Shown here: one piece after another, positions 37,560 to 45,946 of the stretch
Position numbering within the stretch: position 1 is the first letter of the stretch
Layout: every line of letters begins with the position of its first letter
From: Desulfonatronum lacustre DSM 10312
GTDB taxonomy: Bacteria; Desulfobacterota; Desulfovibrionia; Desulfovibrionales; Desulfonatronaceae
NCBI RefSeq assembly: GCF_000519265.1
Contig: NZ_KI912608.1
Coordinates: forward strand, 385,665 to 449,664
DNA: 64,000 nt
Direction: 5' to 3'
Notes under the pieces: model-generated
What the model was told of the DNA's origin: nothing
Seen by the model: only the letters and a program-made list of their open reading frames with translations
The model's database searches: none
Position numbers and translations under genes: made by a program

Positions 37560-38828
37560 ATGAACAAGCACGTCGACGTCAATCCCCGCATGGTCTTCGC
37601 GGACCGGCGCGGACGGATCTTCGATCATCCTTCCCTGGGCATGGTGTGCCGGAGTGGCTGGGAATTTCGACGTCCGGAGCCCGAGGAACTGATCCCGCTA
37701 CCGAAGGAATGCGAGTTGTTTTTGCTCCCTGGTCGGCGTGCCCTGGGCTGGGACGGGGACCGAGGGCGGATCGAGGCGGGAGATCGGACCGCAGTGGCGG
37801 CCTTTGTCAGTCCGGGGCATACGCTGAGCGCGGTTTGCGCCTATGAGACGGATCCCGGCGCTCCGGTTCTGCCGCTGTTCGCGTACGGCGCGGTGGGGTA
37901 TGCCCGGGGGCGGTTTTGGGTCTGCGCGACCCGGGTGGATGAAGACCCGCGACAACGATTTGAGGGCATCTCTCCGAAGCGGATCCAGGCCGGGGCCAGG
38001 CAATGGTTGAAGACGTTTCCCAACAATCGGCTGGTTCGGCATCTGGCCGACTGCGCCCTGGTCTCGTCCTGCCCGGCGGCTCGAAACCTGGCCCTGGGGC
38101 GGTACGAAGCGCCCTTGCCCACGTCGCGTTCCTGCAATGCCCGCTGCGTGGGCTGTTTGTCCCTGCAACCGCCGGACTCGGGCTTTCCCTCCACCCAGAA
38201 CCGGATCCGGTTTCAGCCTTCGGCCCGGGAAATCGTGGAAATCATGAACCAGCATGGACAACGGGAACCCCGGGCCATTTTTTCCTTTGGCCAGGGGTGC
38301 GAGGGCGAGCCTTTGACCGAGGCGGAATTGATCGCCCGGGCGGTACAGGATTTTCGGGCCTCCGGCGGCCAAGGGACCGTGAACGTGAACACCAACGCCG
38401 GTCTGCCGGAGACGATTCCGGATCTGGTCCGGGCCGGGATGTCCTCGATCCGGGTCAGCCTGAACAGCGCTCGGGAAGCGGTGTATGCGCGATACCATCG
38501 CCCCCAGGGCTACGCCTTCAGTGACGTGCGGGAAAGCATCCGCAAGGCCAAGCAAGGTGGCCTGTTCGTGTCCCTGAATTATCTATTTTTTCCGGGGATC
38601 AGCGACAGGCCCGAAGACGTCGCGGCCCTGATCGACTTGGTCAGGGCCGAACGAGTGGATTTCATCCAGCTCCGGAACATGAATCTCGATCCGGAGGTAT
38701 ATCTTGGTTTGTATGGGGACATGAGCGAGGAGCGGGAGACCGGAATGGACTTGCGATCAATGATCCAGGAGCTGCGACATCAAGCTCCGTGGATTCGCTT
38801 CGGCTACTTCAATCCATATCTGGGCTGA
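37560..38828 (+). CDS. radical-SAM protein of unknown function
   Basis: A 422-residue radical-SAM enzyme. Cluster ligands are C192, C196 and C199 in SRSCNARCVGC. The AdoMet domain covers about residues 185-400 (FSFGQGCEGEPL, VNVNTNAGLPE, SIRVSLNSAREAVYARY). The N-terminal 180 residues are a separate domain without a known motif. It ends RFGYFNPYLG. ATG 37560 follows GGAGAGAGG. Related proteins are seen in sulfate reducers, but I do not know the substrate. Confidence 0.82.
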   Translation: MNKHVDVNPRMVFADRRGRIFDHPSLGMVCRSGWEFRRPEPEELIPLPKECELFLLPGRRALGWDGDRGRIEAGDRTAVAAFVSPGHTLSAVCAYETDPGAPVLPLFAYGAVGYARGRFWVCATRVDEDPRQRFEGISPKRIQAGARQWLKTFPNNRLVRHLADCALVSSCPAARNLALGRYEAPLPTSRSCNARCVGCLSLQPPDSGFPSTQNRIRFQPSAREIVEIMNQHGQREPRAIFSFGQGCEGEPLTEAELIARAVQDFRASGGQGTVNVNTNAGLPETIPDLVRAGMSSIRVSLNSAREAVYARYHRPQGYAFSDVRESIRKAKQGGLFVSLNYLFFPGISDRPEDVAALIDLVRAERVDFIQLRNMNLDPEVYLGLYGDMSEERETGMDLRSMIQELRHQAPWIRFGYFNPYLG

Positions 38829-38831
38829 GGG

Positions 38832-38852
38832 GCGGGCTTTTGAACAGCCCGC
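38832..38852. terminator. possible terminator hairpin
   Basis: GCGGGCT and AGCCCGC with a 7-base loop between the radical-SAM gene and the convergent purM. No T-run; low support. Confidence 0.35.
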
Positions 38853-38891
38853 GGAATCGGGCTGTATCAACATGCCGCCAGTCGTCTCGGA

Positions 38892-39944
38892 TCAGAAGAC
38901 GATCCGCACCTGTTCTTCGTCCTTATCCTTGCGCTCGTGGAGTTCGCCGATCAGGAAGGCTTCCTGGTTCTGGGCGTTGAGCCGGGAAATGATCTCTTCG
39001 GCGTGCTGTTTATCCACCACGAGCAGGAAGCCGATGCCGACGTTGAAGATTTGGTGCATTTCCTCCCAGGAAAGCCGGCCGGCCTGTTTGGCCCACAGAA
39101 ATTCCTGGGCCACGGGCCAGGAGCCGAACTGGATCGAGGCCAGCAACTGGTTGGGGATGATCCGGGGAATGTTGTCGTAAAATCCGCCGCCGGTAATGTG
39201 GACCATGCCTTTGATGGGCAGGTCGCGCAGCAGGTTCAGCACCGGCTTGACGTAGATCTTGGTGGGGCTGAGCAGGACGTCAGCCACGGAGTTCTGGGTT
39301 CCGGGGAAGGTGTCCTGACCTTGCAGCCTGGATTCGGCAAGCACTTTACGCACCAGGGAGTAGCCGTTGGCGTGGAATCCCGAGGAGGCCAGCCCGATGA
39401 GTTGGTCTCCGGGGCTGGAACGTGAGCCGTCGATGATTTTGGTGTCTTCGACGATGCCGACGCAAAAACCGGCCAGATCATACTCTCCTGGAGAATAAAA
39501 GTCCGGCATCTCGGCGGTTTCCCCGCCCAATAGGGCGCACCCGGCCTCCTTGCAGCCCGCGGCGATGCCGGTCACGACCTGTTCGGCCTGGTCCAGGTCC
39601 AACTTGCCCGTGGCGAAGTAGTCCAGGAAGAAGAGCGGCTTGGCGCCCTGAACGAGGATATCGTTGACATTCATGGCTACCAGGTCGATACCTATGGTGT
39701 CGTGGCGCTGAAAGGCGAAGGCCAGCTTCAGCTTGGTGCCCACGCCGTCCGTGGCCGCGACCAGCACCGGCTCGTTGAACTGGTTCATGTCCGGCTTGAA
39801 CAGACCGCCGAACCCGCCGATGTCCGAAATGACGCCCTTGGTGTGGGTGGTTGAAATGGCTTTCTTGATCCGATCGACAAGCCGATTGCCTGCCTGGATG
39901 TCAACGCCGGCCTGTTGATAGGCCTGAGAGCGATGAGGCATCAT
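38892..39944 (-). CDS. purM: phosphoribosylformylglycinamidine cyclo-ligase
   Basis: A 350-residue AIR synthetase of purine biosynthesis. Motifs: IGGFGGLF, VAATDGVGTKLK, GIDLVAMNVNDILVQGA, ALLGGETAEMP, and HITGGGFYDNIPR. The start MMPHRSQ at 39944 follows an AAGGAG site. The gene faces the secreted-protein gene across a gap holding element G. Confidence 0.95.
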   Translation of the reverse strand: MMPHRSQAYQQAGVDIQAGNRLVDRIKKAISTTHTKGVISDIGGFGGLFKPDMNQFNEPVLVAATDGVGTKLKLAFAFQRHDTIGIDLVAMNVNDILVQGAKPLFFLDYFATGKLDLDQAEQVVTGIAAGCKEAGCALLGGETAEMPDFYSPGEYDLAGFCVGIVEDTKIIDGSRSSPGDQLIGLASSGFHANGYSLVRKVLAESRLQGQDTFPGTQNSVADVLLSPTKIYVKPVLNLLRDLPIKGMVHITGGGFYDNIPRIIPNQLLASIQFGSWPVAQEFLWAKQAGRLSWEEMHQIFNVGIGFLLVVDKQHAEEIISRLNAQNQEAFLIGELHERKDKDEEQVRIVF

Positions 39945-40037
39945 GATGACGGTTGCTCCTTGGGAAGGTGATGACGAACGATTCGGGAGAACTACCACTC
40001 CCGCGATCATTGTTCAAGGAAAATACTCGGGCTCGTC

Positions 40038-40234
40038 CAGGACGGATTTCTTCTCGATCCTCACCCGCTATCTGGATCGGTATCGAAATCGAAATCGAAA
40101 TCGGAATGGGAATCGGAATTTGGAATTGGAAAATGCAGTTCATCACCTCGTGATTACGTCATCTTCTTGGACATGCGTTCGATTTCGATCACGATTTCGA
40201 TTTGGATTTGGATTTCGATGAGTGTAGCGTCAGG
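40038..40234. mobile_element. hexamer palindrome element G (subtype 2)
   Basis: About 197 bp in the 305-base gap between purM and the secreted protein gene. The left arm has ATCGGTATCGAAATCGAAAT and several GGAATCGG units; the right arm has TCGATTTCGATCACGATTTC and GGATTTGGATTTCGATG. The central block CTCGTGATTACGTCATC is the complement of the core of E, F and H. Clear target duplications are not seen. Confidence 0.7.
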
Positions 40235-40249
40235 ATAAGGAGGTATGGG

Positions 40250-40678
40250 ATGCTTTGTCGATGGATATGGATATTCGGGCTTGGATTCGTCGTGGCCGTG
40301 TTTCCGTGTTTCGCGACCGCCGAGGAGTCATGGAGGTCGCACATCCTGGCTCAAGCGGCAGGTGGAGCGTACATTGGCACGGACGAGCGCTCGGGCGACT
40401 CCGTGATCCGAGTCGGCCCTTCCGGGGAAGCAAAACCGGGAACCCGGATGTACATGGACAGGAATCCCGGTCCCGGCGGCGACTTGGGGGACAGGGTGAT
40501 CCATGTGGTCCCGCCCCCGGAGGAAAAGCAGGAAACCGAGGTGCTTTTCGGACCGTTGCTGATCACTCCGGAAATTACCTGGCCTGAAAACACCTGGCGT
40601 GGCATGACCAAGCCGGACCCGCGCGTGCCGCATGGTCGCATGCCTAGGGAGCAAAGGGCACCCGGAAGGCGGGAGTAA
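40250..40678 (+). CDS. predicted secreted hypothetical protein
   Basis: A 142-residue protein starting with a typical signal peptide (MLCRWIWIFGLGFVVAVFPC, cleaving after ATA). The mature part is rich in Gly, Pro and charged residues (DRNPGPGGDLGDRVIHVVPPPEEK) and ends in a basic tail. No domain is recognised. ATG 40250 follows AAGGAGG at 40238-40244. Element C begins directly after the stop codon. Confidence 0.7.
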   Translation: MLCRWIWIFGLGFVVAVFPCFATAEESWRSHILAQAAGGAYIGTDERSGDSVIRVGPSGEAKPGTRMYMDRNPGPGGDLGDRVIHVVPPPEEKQETEVLFGPLLITPEITWPENTWRGMTKPDPRVPHGRMPREQRAPGRRE

Positions 40679-40679
40679 G

Positions 40680-40849
40680 ACCATTTTAATGCAAAGCTTC
40701 TCTTTCGGTATCGGTATCGGTATCGGTATCGGGGTCGAATTAGGATTATTGGCGAACAAACAGTATCGATCCCGATCCCGATACCGACGCCGACCCCGAT
40801 AACTGCATTTTCTCAAGCGAATAACGCATTGCCGAAGTAGAATTGGTAT
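40680..40849. mobile_element. hexamer palindrome element C (subtype 3)
   Basis: 170 bp between the secreted protein gene and amrS, beginning one base after a stop codon. Left arm TCGGTATCGGTATCGGTATC, right arm ATCCCGATCCCGATACCGAC; between them AATTAGGATTATTGGCGAAC. Nearly identical, in reverse orientation, to element D at 56603-56759 (shared CAAAGCTTCTCTTTCGGTAT and GCCGAAGTAGAATTGGTA ends). Confidence 0.72.
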
Positions 40850-40892
40850 AAGGCCGAGAGAGGCCCGAATTGGAACCAGCGAGGAGGTGGTG

Positions 40893-41957
40893 ATGAACAC
40901 GTTCCTGAATTGTCCAACGGATGAGGCCCGTCTCTGGAAGCCGCTCAAGGAGGAAAAGGTGCAGTGTCGGCTTTGCGCTCACTTCTGCGTGATCGCCGAG
41001 GCCGAGCGAGGACGATGCGGCGTGCGGGTCAATCGGCAAGGCCGGTTGTATACCCTGGTTCGGGACACCGTGGCCGCGCTGAACCTCGATCCGGTGGAGA
41101 AGAAGCCGCTGTATCACTATTTCCCCGGCACCAAGACCCTCTCCCTGGGAACCATGGGCTGCAATCTGTCCTGCTCCTTTTGCCAGAATTCCAGCTTGTC
41201 CCAGCCGCCGCGCCGGGGTGAGGCCGTGCGGGGGGAGCGGGTGCAAGCGGAAGCCGTGGTGGACTTGGCCGTGCGTTCCAAGGCCGCCAGCATCTCATAC
41301 ACCTATTCGGAGCCCACGGTATTTTTCGAACTGGTGGAAGACGTCGCCACGCGGGCCGGGGAGCGGGGTCTGGGGAACATTATCGTGTCCAACGGGTTTC
41401 AAAGCAGGGAATGCCTGGAGTCCTGGGGGCCGTTGATCAACGCGGCGAACATCGACCTGAAGGCGTTCACCGAAGGGTTCTACAAAGACATCTGCGGGGC
41501 CGGGCTTCAGCCTGTTCTGGACAATCTGAAGATCATTCGCGGGCTGGGGTGGTGGTTGGAAGTCACCACCTTGCTCATCCCCGGACTGAATGACGACCCT
41601 GGCGAATTGCGGGCCATGGCCGACTTCATTTGCCGGGAATTGGGGCCCCAAACACCCTGGCACCTGTCGCGCTTTCATCCGGACCATGTCATGCTGGACA
41701 GACCGCCTACTCCGCCGCAAACTTTGCGGCGGGCCTGGGAGATCGGCAAGGAGTCCGGATTGTTTCATGTCTATGTCGGCAACATCACCGGGGTTGCCGG
41801 CGAACAGACCGAATGTTCCGGATGCGGGGCGGCTCTGCTTCGTCGTAACGGGTTTCAGGCCGCCAACATTGGAATGCGTGACGGAGCGTGCCGAGCGTGC
41901 GGCGCTCCGGTGGAAGGACACGGCATGGAAATCATGCCGCTGGAGGCATCGACGTGA
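40893..41957 (+). CDS. amrS: AmmeMemoRadiSam system radical-SAM enzyme (AmrS)
   Basis: A 354-residue radical-SAM protein of the PflA-related AmrS family. An N-terminal Zn/Cys region (VQCRLCAHFCVIAEAERGRCGVR) is followed by the cluster motif C90, C94, C97 in GCNLSCSFCQN, then SYTYSEPTVFFE. A zinc ribbon (CSGCGAAL...CRACGAP) closes the protein. The usual Amme and Memo partners are not in this window. ATG 40893 follows GAGGAGG. It overlaps cobO by four bases. Confidence 0.9.
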   Translation: MNTFLNCPTDEARLWKPLKEEKVQCRLCAHFCVIAEAERGRCGVRVNRQGRLYTLVRDTVAALNLDPVEKKPLYHYFPGTKTLSLGTMGCNLSCSFCQNSSLSQPPRRGEAVRGERVQAEAVVDLAVRSKAASISYTYSEPTVFFELVEDVATRAGERGLGNIIVSNGFQSRECLESWGPLINAANIDLKAFTEGFYKDICGAGLQPVLDNLKIIRGLGWWLEVTTLLIPGLNDDPGELRAMADFICRELGPQTPWHLSRFHPDHVMLDRPPTPPQTLRRAWEIGKESGLFHVYVGNITGVAGEQTECSGCGAALLRRNGFQAANIGMRDGACRACGAPVEGHGMEIMPLEAST

Positions 41958-42460
41958 TCGTGGTGTACACCGGAGACGGCAAAGGCAAGACTTCCGCGGC
42001 CATGGGGCAGATCATCAGGGCCCTGGGACACGGCCTGCGCGTGGCCTGCGCGCAGTTCATGAAACGGGACGACGTTGCCGGGGAACAACGGTTTCTGGCG
42101 TCCCAGCTCGGTGACGACTTCCTTGTCGGCGGTCTGGGATTTTTTCGGGACAACCAGGACCGGACCAGGCACCGGGAGGCGGCCCTGAGCACCCTGGCCT
42201 GGGTCTCGTCCAAGGTCGAAGCCGACGTCCAGGTCCTGGTGTTGGACGAGCTCCTGTACGCCCTGGGCGCGGGCGTGCTGGAGCAGAAAGAACTGCAAGC
42301 CTTGCTGGACAGGGCCCGAGAGCGAGACGTGCATCTGGTCCTTACCGGGCGCGGTCTCCCGGAATGGCTCGGGCGCCAGGCGGACCTGATTACGGAAATG
42401 CTCCCCGTCAAACACCCCTTCAACCAGGGCCAGGGGGCGTTAAAAGGCATTGATTTTTGA
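41954..42460 (+). CDS. cobO: cob(I)yrinic acid a,c-diamide adenosyltransferase
   Basis: A 168-residue BtuR/CobO enzyme that adds the adenosyl ligand to cobalamin. P-loop YTGDGKGKTSAAMG, then VACAQFMKRDDVAGEQRF, LVLDELLYAL, and the C-terminal ADLITEMLPVKHPFNQGQGALKGIDF. It starts at a GTG overlapping the amrS stop (GTGA). It is slightly shorter than typical CobO (about 190). Coupling with AmrS may reflect shared regulation. Confidence 0.92.
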   Translation: MIVVYTGDGKGKTSAAMGQIIRALGHGLRVACAQFMKRDDVAGEQRFLASQLGDDFLVGGLGFFRDNQDRTRHREAALSTLAWVSSKVEADVQVLVLDELLYALGAGVLEQKELQALLDRARERDVHLVLTGRGLPEWLGRQADLITEMLPVKHPFNQGQGALKGIDF

Positions 42461-42485
42461 CGCGTCGGGTCGTAGCGGGCAATAC

Positions 42486-42675
42486 TCAGGGCCAATCTGT
42501 TCTCATCAAAATCCACGTCGCGATCGAAATCGGAATCGGAATTGGAATTGGAAAATGCAGTGCAACACCTCGTGATTACACCATCGTTATTGGAGATGAT
42601 GTTCGATTTCGATCGCGATTTCGATTTCGATACCGATTCAGATAGCGGGCAGGGATTGAGAACAAAATTGCCCTG
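42486..42675. mobile_element. hexamer palindrome element H (subtype 2)
   Basis: 190 bp between cobO and tRNA-Pro. Left arm GATCGAAATCGGAATCGG, right arm GATTTCGATCGCGATTTCG, core CTCGTGATTACACCATCG. The outer ends CAGGGCCAATCTGTTCTCAT and GAGAACAAAATTGCCCTG are inverted. The flanks GGGCAATAC (42477-42485) and GGGCAAGTC (42676-42684) agree at seven of nine bases, a possible decayed target duplication. Confidence 0.75.
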
Positions 42676-42676
42676 G

Positions 42677-42699
42677 GGCAAGTCCGCCGCGGACTTGCC
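42677..42699. repeat. 11-bp inverted repeat beside tRNA-Pro
   Basis: GGCAAGTCCGC-C-GCGGACTTGCC, a perfect short palindrome at the end of element H and 34 bp before tRNA-Pro. Function is unknown; no T-run follows. Confidence 0.45.
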
Positions 42700-42732
42700 T
42701 TACTTCATTGATTCGACTAGTTGTTCGGGGAT

Positions 42733-42809
42733 CGGGGCGTAGCGCAGTTTGGCAGCGCACCTGCCTTGGGAGCAGGGGGCCGGAGGTTCAAATCCTCTCG
42801 CCCCGACCA
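42733..42809 (+). tRNA. tRNA-Pro(UGG)
   Basis: 77 bases with all four arms. Acceptor CGGGGCG pairs with CGCCCCG; anticodon stem CCTGC/GCAGG encloses loop CTTGGGA with anticodon TGG; T arm has GGTTCAAATC. The CCA end is encoded (42807-42809). Confidence 0.96.
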
Positions 42810-42876
42810 GTGGAACAACGAAGGGTTGCGATGGGTGATCATCGCGACCCTTTTCCTTTTTCTTTGGAGGCCGAGG

Positions 42877-43740
42877 ATGACGAAGCGGGTTGAGAGATTT
42901 ACGTATACGATCTGGTGGAACCTTTTGTTGATCACCGTTGGGTCGGTGATCATTTCCGCCGCGATGAAGGGCATCGTGGTGCATCACGCGTTCGTTCCCG
43001 GCGGGGTGTTCGGCGTCGGACTGCTGATCTTTTATGCGTTCCCGGTGGTATCCGCCGGCATTGTGTACTTTCTTTTGAACATCCCTTTGTTCGTGGTGGG
43101 CTGGGTCAATGTCAGTCGGCGATTTTTTTTCTACAGCCTGTATGCCATGGTCGTCGCCACCTTGACCTACGAGCTGATCGATCTGGACTTCGGCATTCAG
43201 GACCAGCTTTACGCGGCCATTGCCGCCGGAGGGATCATCGGTTTCGGGGCGGGCATCGTGCTGCGCTCCCTGGGGTCCAACGGAGGGCTGGACGTGGTGG
43301 CCGTGTTGTTGAACCAGAAGTACAACATCGGCATCGGGAAAACCTACTTTATCTTCAATTTTGCCTTGTTCAGCGTCAGCTTGCTGGTGCTGGACATTGA
43401 CCTGATCATTGCCTCCCTGATTCTTGTATTCATCACCTCCGTGGTCCTGGAATCCACCCTGGGCTTGTTCAACCAACGCAAGCTCGTCCTGATCATCTCC
43501 GATCGCAGCCAGGAGATCGCCGACGAAATGATCAACCACCTGAAGATGGGCGCGACGTTCATCCGCGGTCACGGGGCTTACTCCCGGAAGGATAAGGACA
43601 TCATCATGGCCATCACCAACAACATCGTCTTAAAACGCCTGGAAGAGCTTGTTTTTTCCAAGGACGAGCACGCCATTTTCGTCGTGGAAAACACATTCAA
43701 CGTGCTGGGCTCCAGTTTCGCCAAGCGCAAGATTTATTGA
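42877..43740 (+). CDS. YitT family membrane protein
   Basis: A 287-residue protein. About five hydrophobic segments in residues 1-195 ([43 protein letters not shown]) are followed by a cytoplasmic DUF2179 domain with [30 protein letters not shown] and [11 protein letters not shown]. These are hallmarks of YitT proteins, whose transport substrate is unknown. ATG 42877 follows GGAGG. It converges with bioN, 8 bases away, with no visible terminator. Confidence 0.92.
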   Translation: MTKRVERFTYTIWWNLLLITVGSVIISAAMKGIVVHHAFVPGGVFGVGLLIFYAFPVVSAGIVYFLLNIPLFVVGWVNVSRRFFFYSLYAMVVATLTYELIDLDFGIQDQLYAAIAAGGIIGFGAGIVLRSLGSNGGLDVVAVLLNQKYNIGIGKTYFIFNFALFSVSLLVLDIDLIIASLILVFITSVVLESTLGLFNQRKLVLIISDRSQEIADEMINHLKMGATFIRGHGAYSRKDKDIIMAITNNIVLKRLEELVFSKDEHAIFVVENTFNVLGSSFAKRKIY

Positions 43741-43748
43741 ACGGCTCG

Positions 43749-44519
43749 TTATTCCGTCAGAATCAGGCCAAGTTGCGAAAGCACTCCCCAAAGGACACCC
43801 AAGACCAGAATCGGGATCAGGACCGCAGCCCATTCTTCAGGTTTAACCGCTCGTTCCGGTCGCCAGGCCTCGGGGCAATCCAGATCTCGGGCGGCCACGG
43901 CCAGGGTTTGGGTCCATGTTGTCTGACTGAGTACCCGGAGCAGGGCCAGGGGGATCAGGCGGAGGCGGGTCGTCCAGGGGCAGTCCGGCCAGCGCATGGT
44001 CAGGCCTTGGCGCAGTCCGCCGACAGCCGCCAGGGCCAGGGGCAGGAAATGGATCATCAGGCTCAGGGCCAGGGCGGTTTTCCAGGCTCGGGAGCCGAGC
44101 ACGGGCCGCAGGTACCAGGCCAGGCCGAGGCCCAACCGACGCGGGGAGGTGGACAGGGTCAGGGTGAAGCCCAGCAGGAGAAGTGTTGTCAGCCTGACCC
44201 CCAACTCGGCTCCCGCTCCCAATCCGGCGAGCAGCTCGGCCCCTGCCCAGATATCCAGTCCGCACTTGAGTCCGGACCAGACCGAAACAAAAAGAAACGC
44301 CATCCGCCACAACGTCCCGTTGGCCCTGGTGAATCCCCCCAGGGCCCGGCAGGACGCCCCGGCGAACAGCGTCAGAAAAAACAAGATCGGCAGGGGAAGC
44401 TGCCAGAGGACCATGCCGACGAGCAGGGCAAAGGCCAGCTTGGGGCGGGCGTCCAGGGCCAGGAGGGCGCGGCCGAGTCCGTCGCGTGGGGTTGGGGCGA
44501 GCAGGGGGATGAAGGTCAT
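43749..44519 (-). CDS. bioN: ECF transporter T component, biotin (BioN)
   Basis: A 256-residue membrane protein with five to six hydrophobic segments (WQLPLPILFFLTLFAGA, LALSLMIHFLPLALAAVG). The AARDLDCPEAW block near the C-terminus resembles EcfT coupling motifs. It is the last gene of the bioY-bioM-bioN set, so a biotin-specific assignment follows from its neighbours. ATG 44519 follows the ATPase stop by four bases. Confidence 0.85.
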   Translation of the reverse strand: MTFIPLLAPTPRDGLGRALLALDARPKLAFALLVGMVLWQLPLPILFFLTLFAGASCRALGGFTRANGTLWRMAFLFVSVWSGLKCGLDIWAGAELLAGLGAGAELGVRLTTLLLLGFTLTLSTSPRRLGLGLAWYLRPVLGSRAWKTALALSLMIHFLPLALAAVGGLRQGLTMRWPDCPWTTRLRLIPLALLRVLSQTTWTQTLAVAARDLDCPEAWRPERAVKPEEWAAVLIPILVLGVLWGVLSQLGLILTE

Positions 44520-44523
44520 GCTT

Positions 44524-45282
44524 TCAGGTGAGTGGGGTCGGGGCCGGAGATGGGGCGTGGCGATCGTCCCAGGGCAGGATGCCCAGCCCGGCTCGCCAGG
44601 AGCAAGGCGGGCGCACGTCCAGGGACTCCAGAAGGGGGAAGACCTCCCGGGCCGGGCCAAAGGCCGTTTGGCGACCGCCGGACAGGACCAGCCACAGGTC
44701 GGCCAGATCGGCCAGGGGTTCCAGGTCGTGGCAGGCGATGATCTGGGTCAGGCCGCTGTCCCGGTTGGCCTGGAGCATGGTCCGGATTTCCCGGATGCCC
44801 GGATAGTCCAGCCCGGCAAAGGGTTCGTCCAGGAGCAGCAGTTCCGGGCGGGGCAGCAGGGCCGTGGCCAGGCAGAGTTTGCGTTTCTGGCCGTGGGACA
44901 GGGTATGCACCGGGGTGTCCGGCCCGGGCAGGTGCAGACGGGCGGCCAGATCCAGGGCTTCGCCGCGGCGCTCAGGAGCCAGCCCCAGACAAATGTCCTC
45001 GTCGATGGTGGTCCCGATAATGCTCAGATCCGCCTCCTGGAGCACCAGGGCGGCTTTGCGTCGCACCGTCTCGCCATCCTGAAGCGCGTCCTTTCCAGCG
45101 ACCCGGAGGGTGCCGGATGAAGGCGGCAGCAGTCCGGCCAACAGAGCGAGCAGCGTCGACTTGCCAGCTCCGTTGGGACCGACGAGGCCGAGGATTCGCC
45201 CTTTGTCCAGAGTGAAGGCTATGTCCCGGAGGATGGGAGCGGACGGCGCATAGGCAAAATGAACCGAGGCGGCGCTGATCAC
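44524..45282 (-). CDS. bioM: ECF transporter ATPase, biotin (BioM)
   Basis: A 252-residue ABC ATPase. Walker A GPNGAGKST, signature LSHGQKRKLCLA, Walker B LLLLDEP, and H-loop IACHDLEP are intact. The start is GTG 45282, overlapping bioY by four bases (GTGA). It energises uptake by BioY through BioN. Confidence 0.92.
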   Translation of the reverse strand: MISAASVHFAYAPSAPILRDIAFTLDKGRILGLVGPNGAGKSTLLALLAGLLPPSSGTLRVAGKDALQDGETVRRKAALVLQEADLSIIGTTIDEDICLGLAPERRGEALDLAARLHLPGPDTPVHTLSHGQKRKLCLATALLPRPELLLLDEPFAGLDYPGIREIRTMLQANRDSGLTQIIACHDLEPLADLADLWLVLSGGRQTAFGPAREVFPLLESLDVRPPCSWRAGLGILPWDDRHAPSPAPTPLT

Positions 45283-45848
45283 CGTGGCAGCAACCCCCGA
45301 CCGTGCATGATCCGCCAGGTGGCCACGGCCATGACCAGCTTGACCAGATCCTGCAGGATGAACGGCAGGAAGCCGATGGTCAGGGCTTTGTTCCAGCCGA
45401 TGTCCAGAACGCGGACCAGGTTGAGCAGGCCACAAGCGTAGAGCAGGGCCAGACCCAGCAGTCCGGCCAGCAAGCCGAGGGCCCAACTGGGTGTTTGGCT
45501 GGGTGTCCGGGCGGTCTTCCGAGCCTGGGTGAGCAGGCCGATGGCCCCGGCGGCCAGGACGAAGCCGATCAGATAGCCGCCCGTGGGGCCGAAAAGCACG
45601 GCCAGGCCGGATTTCCCCCCGGCGAAGACGGGCAGGCCGATGCTCCCGGCGGCGACGAAGAGCAGGACCGCGATCATCCCGTGGGGCCAGCCCAGCAGAA
45701 AACCGGCCAGCATGATGAACAAGGGCTGCATGGAAAAGGGCACCGGCCCCAGGGGAATGGACAAAAACGACCCCACGGCGATCAAGGAGGCCATCAAGGC
45801 GGTCCAGACCATGACGTGGAGGGATTGCAAGGAGGTGGTGGCGGGCAT
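45279..45848 (-). CDS. bioY: biotin transporter substrate-binding protein BioY
   Basis: A 189-residue S component with six hydrophobic segments. Family motifs are SFLSIPLGPVPFSMQPLFIML and GGKSGLAVLFGPTGGYLIGF. ATG 45848 was chosen for signal and length. The gene leads the BioYMN operon. Confidence 0.93.
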   Translation of the reverse strand: MPATTSLQSLHVMVWTALMASLIAVGSFLSIPLGPVPFSMQPLFIMLAGFLLGWPHGMIAVLLFVAAGSIGLPVFAGGKSGLAVLFGPTGGYLIGFVLAAGAIGLLTQARKTARTPSQTPSWALGLLAGLLGLALLYACGLLNLVRVLDIGWNKALTIGFLPFILQDLVKLVMAVATWRIMHGRGLLPR

Positions 45849-45946
45849 GGTGAGCGATTCTTCCTGGTTGAGGGTGATCAAAAAGGCCGCGTAACCGAAG
45901 TATGTTAAGAGACCTCTCAAGATCGCACAAGCCCCACTTTTCCTCC

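Noticed and set aside
40202-40433. Frames reading RYRDRYR, IEIEIG or FRSRFRF
   Set aside because: They translate the hexamer palindromes; the same peptide pattern appears wherever the element lies.
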